The notes under the pieces are model-generated. The model ran no database searches, had not been told where the DNA came from, and saw only the letters and a program-made list of their open reading frames with translations. This document shows, one piece after another, positions 5,925-5,983 of a stretch of 5,983 nt of DNA. The position numbers were made by a program, and so were the translations under genes. Within the stretch, counting starts at the first letter, position 1, and each line of letters opens with the position of its first letter. Origin of the DNA: Chloroflexota bacterium (GTDB lineage Bacteria > Chloroflexota > Chloroflexia > Thermomicrobiales > UBA6265); NCBI GenBank assembly GCA_019348515.1, contig JAHWJF010000234.1, positions 1 through 5,983 on the forward strand. The letters are read 5' to 3'.

Positions 5925-5983
5925 ACTACTCTCGCCCGAAAAACGTCTTGAGCCACTTGCACGATTCGATGCTTGCGCCTATC

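Noticed and set aside
5912..5962. Longer start (GTG 5962-5960) for the solute-binding protein
   Set aside because: It adds 17 residues, several charged, before a standard signal peptide, whereas ATG 5911 has AGGAG at proper spacing.
1..5983. CRISPR array, tRNA, rRNA, insertion sequence or phage genes
   Set aside because: No spaced repeats, no cloverleaf-like or rRNA sequence, no transposase or integrase motifs and no terminal inverted repeats were seen on either strand.

Overview
This is a GC-rich bacterial window carrying seven protein genes: two on the left on the minus strand, four in the middle on the plus strand, and one on the right on the minus strand. The taxon cannot be fixed from the sequence. 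An hspR-clpB heat-shock unit (a MerR-type repressor with a HAIR-like operator), common GTG starts and high GC fit Chloroflexota (Thermomicrobia-like) or Actinomycetota. This placement is inference.

Left block, minus strand. The N-terminal 232 codons of clpB (1-696) run off the left edge. Upstream of it, and so first in transcription, is hspR (857-1237), the heat-shock repressor. The hspR promoter is one of the clearest signals here: TTGACA, a 17-nt spacer, TATATT, then a strong AGGAGGAGA ribosome binding site. A HAIR-like inverted repeat (1278-1298) covers the -35 box, so hspR probably represses itself and, by read-through, clpB.

Middle block, plus strand. Four tightly spaced genes (gaps of 27, 3 and 27 nt) look like one operon: an ANT(2'')/Lnu-type nucleotidyltransferase (1340-1882), a cytosolic glycerophosphodiester phosphodiesterase (1910-2596), a divergent Ca2+/cation antiporter-like membrane protein (2600-3532) and a DedA-family membrane protein (3560-4186). 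The last three share a membrane theme: phospholipid turnover, ion exchange and lipid-carrier or phospholipid transport. The operon diverges from hspR, and a possible extended -10 element lies inside the HAIR-like repeat, so HspR might control both directions.

Right block. A 108-bp convergent gap with only weak dyads separates dedA from a family 5 ABC-transporter solute-binding protein gene (4295-5911, minus strand). No permease or ATPase gene of that transporter is in the window; they could lie beyond the right edge. The window looks chromosomal and mostly ordinary. I see no mobile element, tRNA, rRNA or CRISPR array. The points most worth a second look are the shared HspR operator region, the make-up of the four-gene operon, and the symmetric motif changes in the antiporter-like protein.
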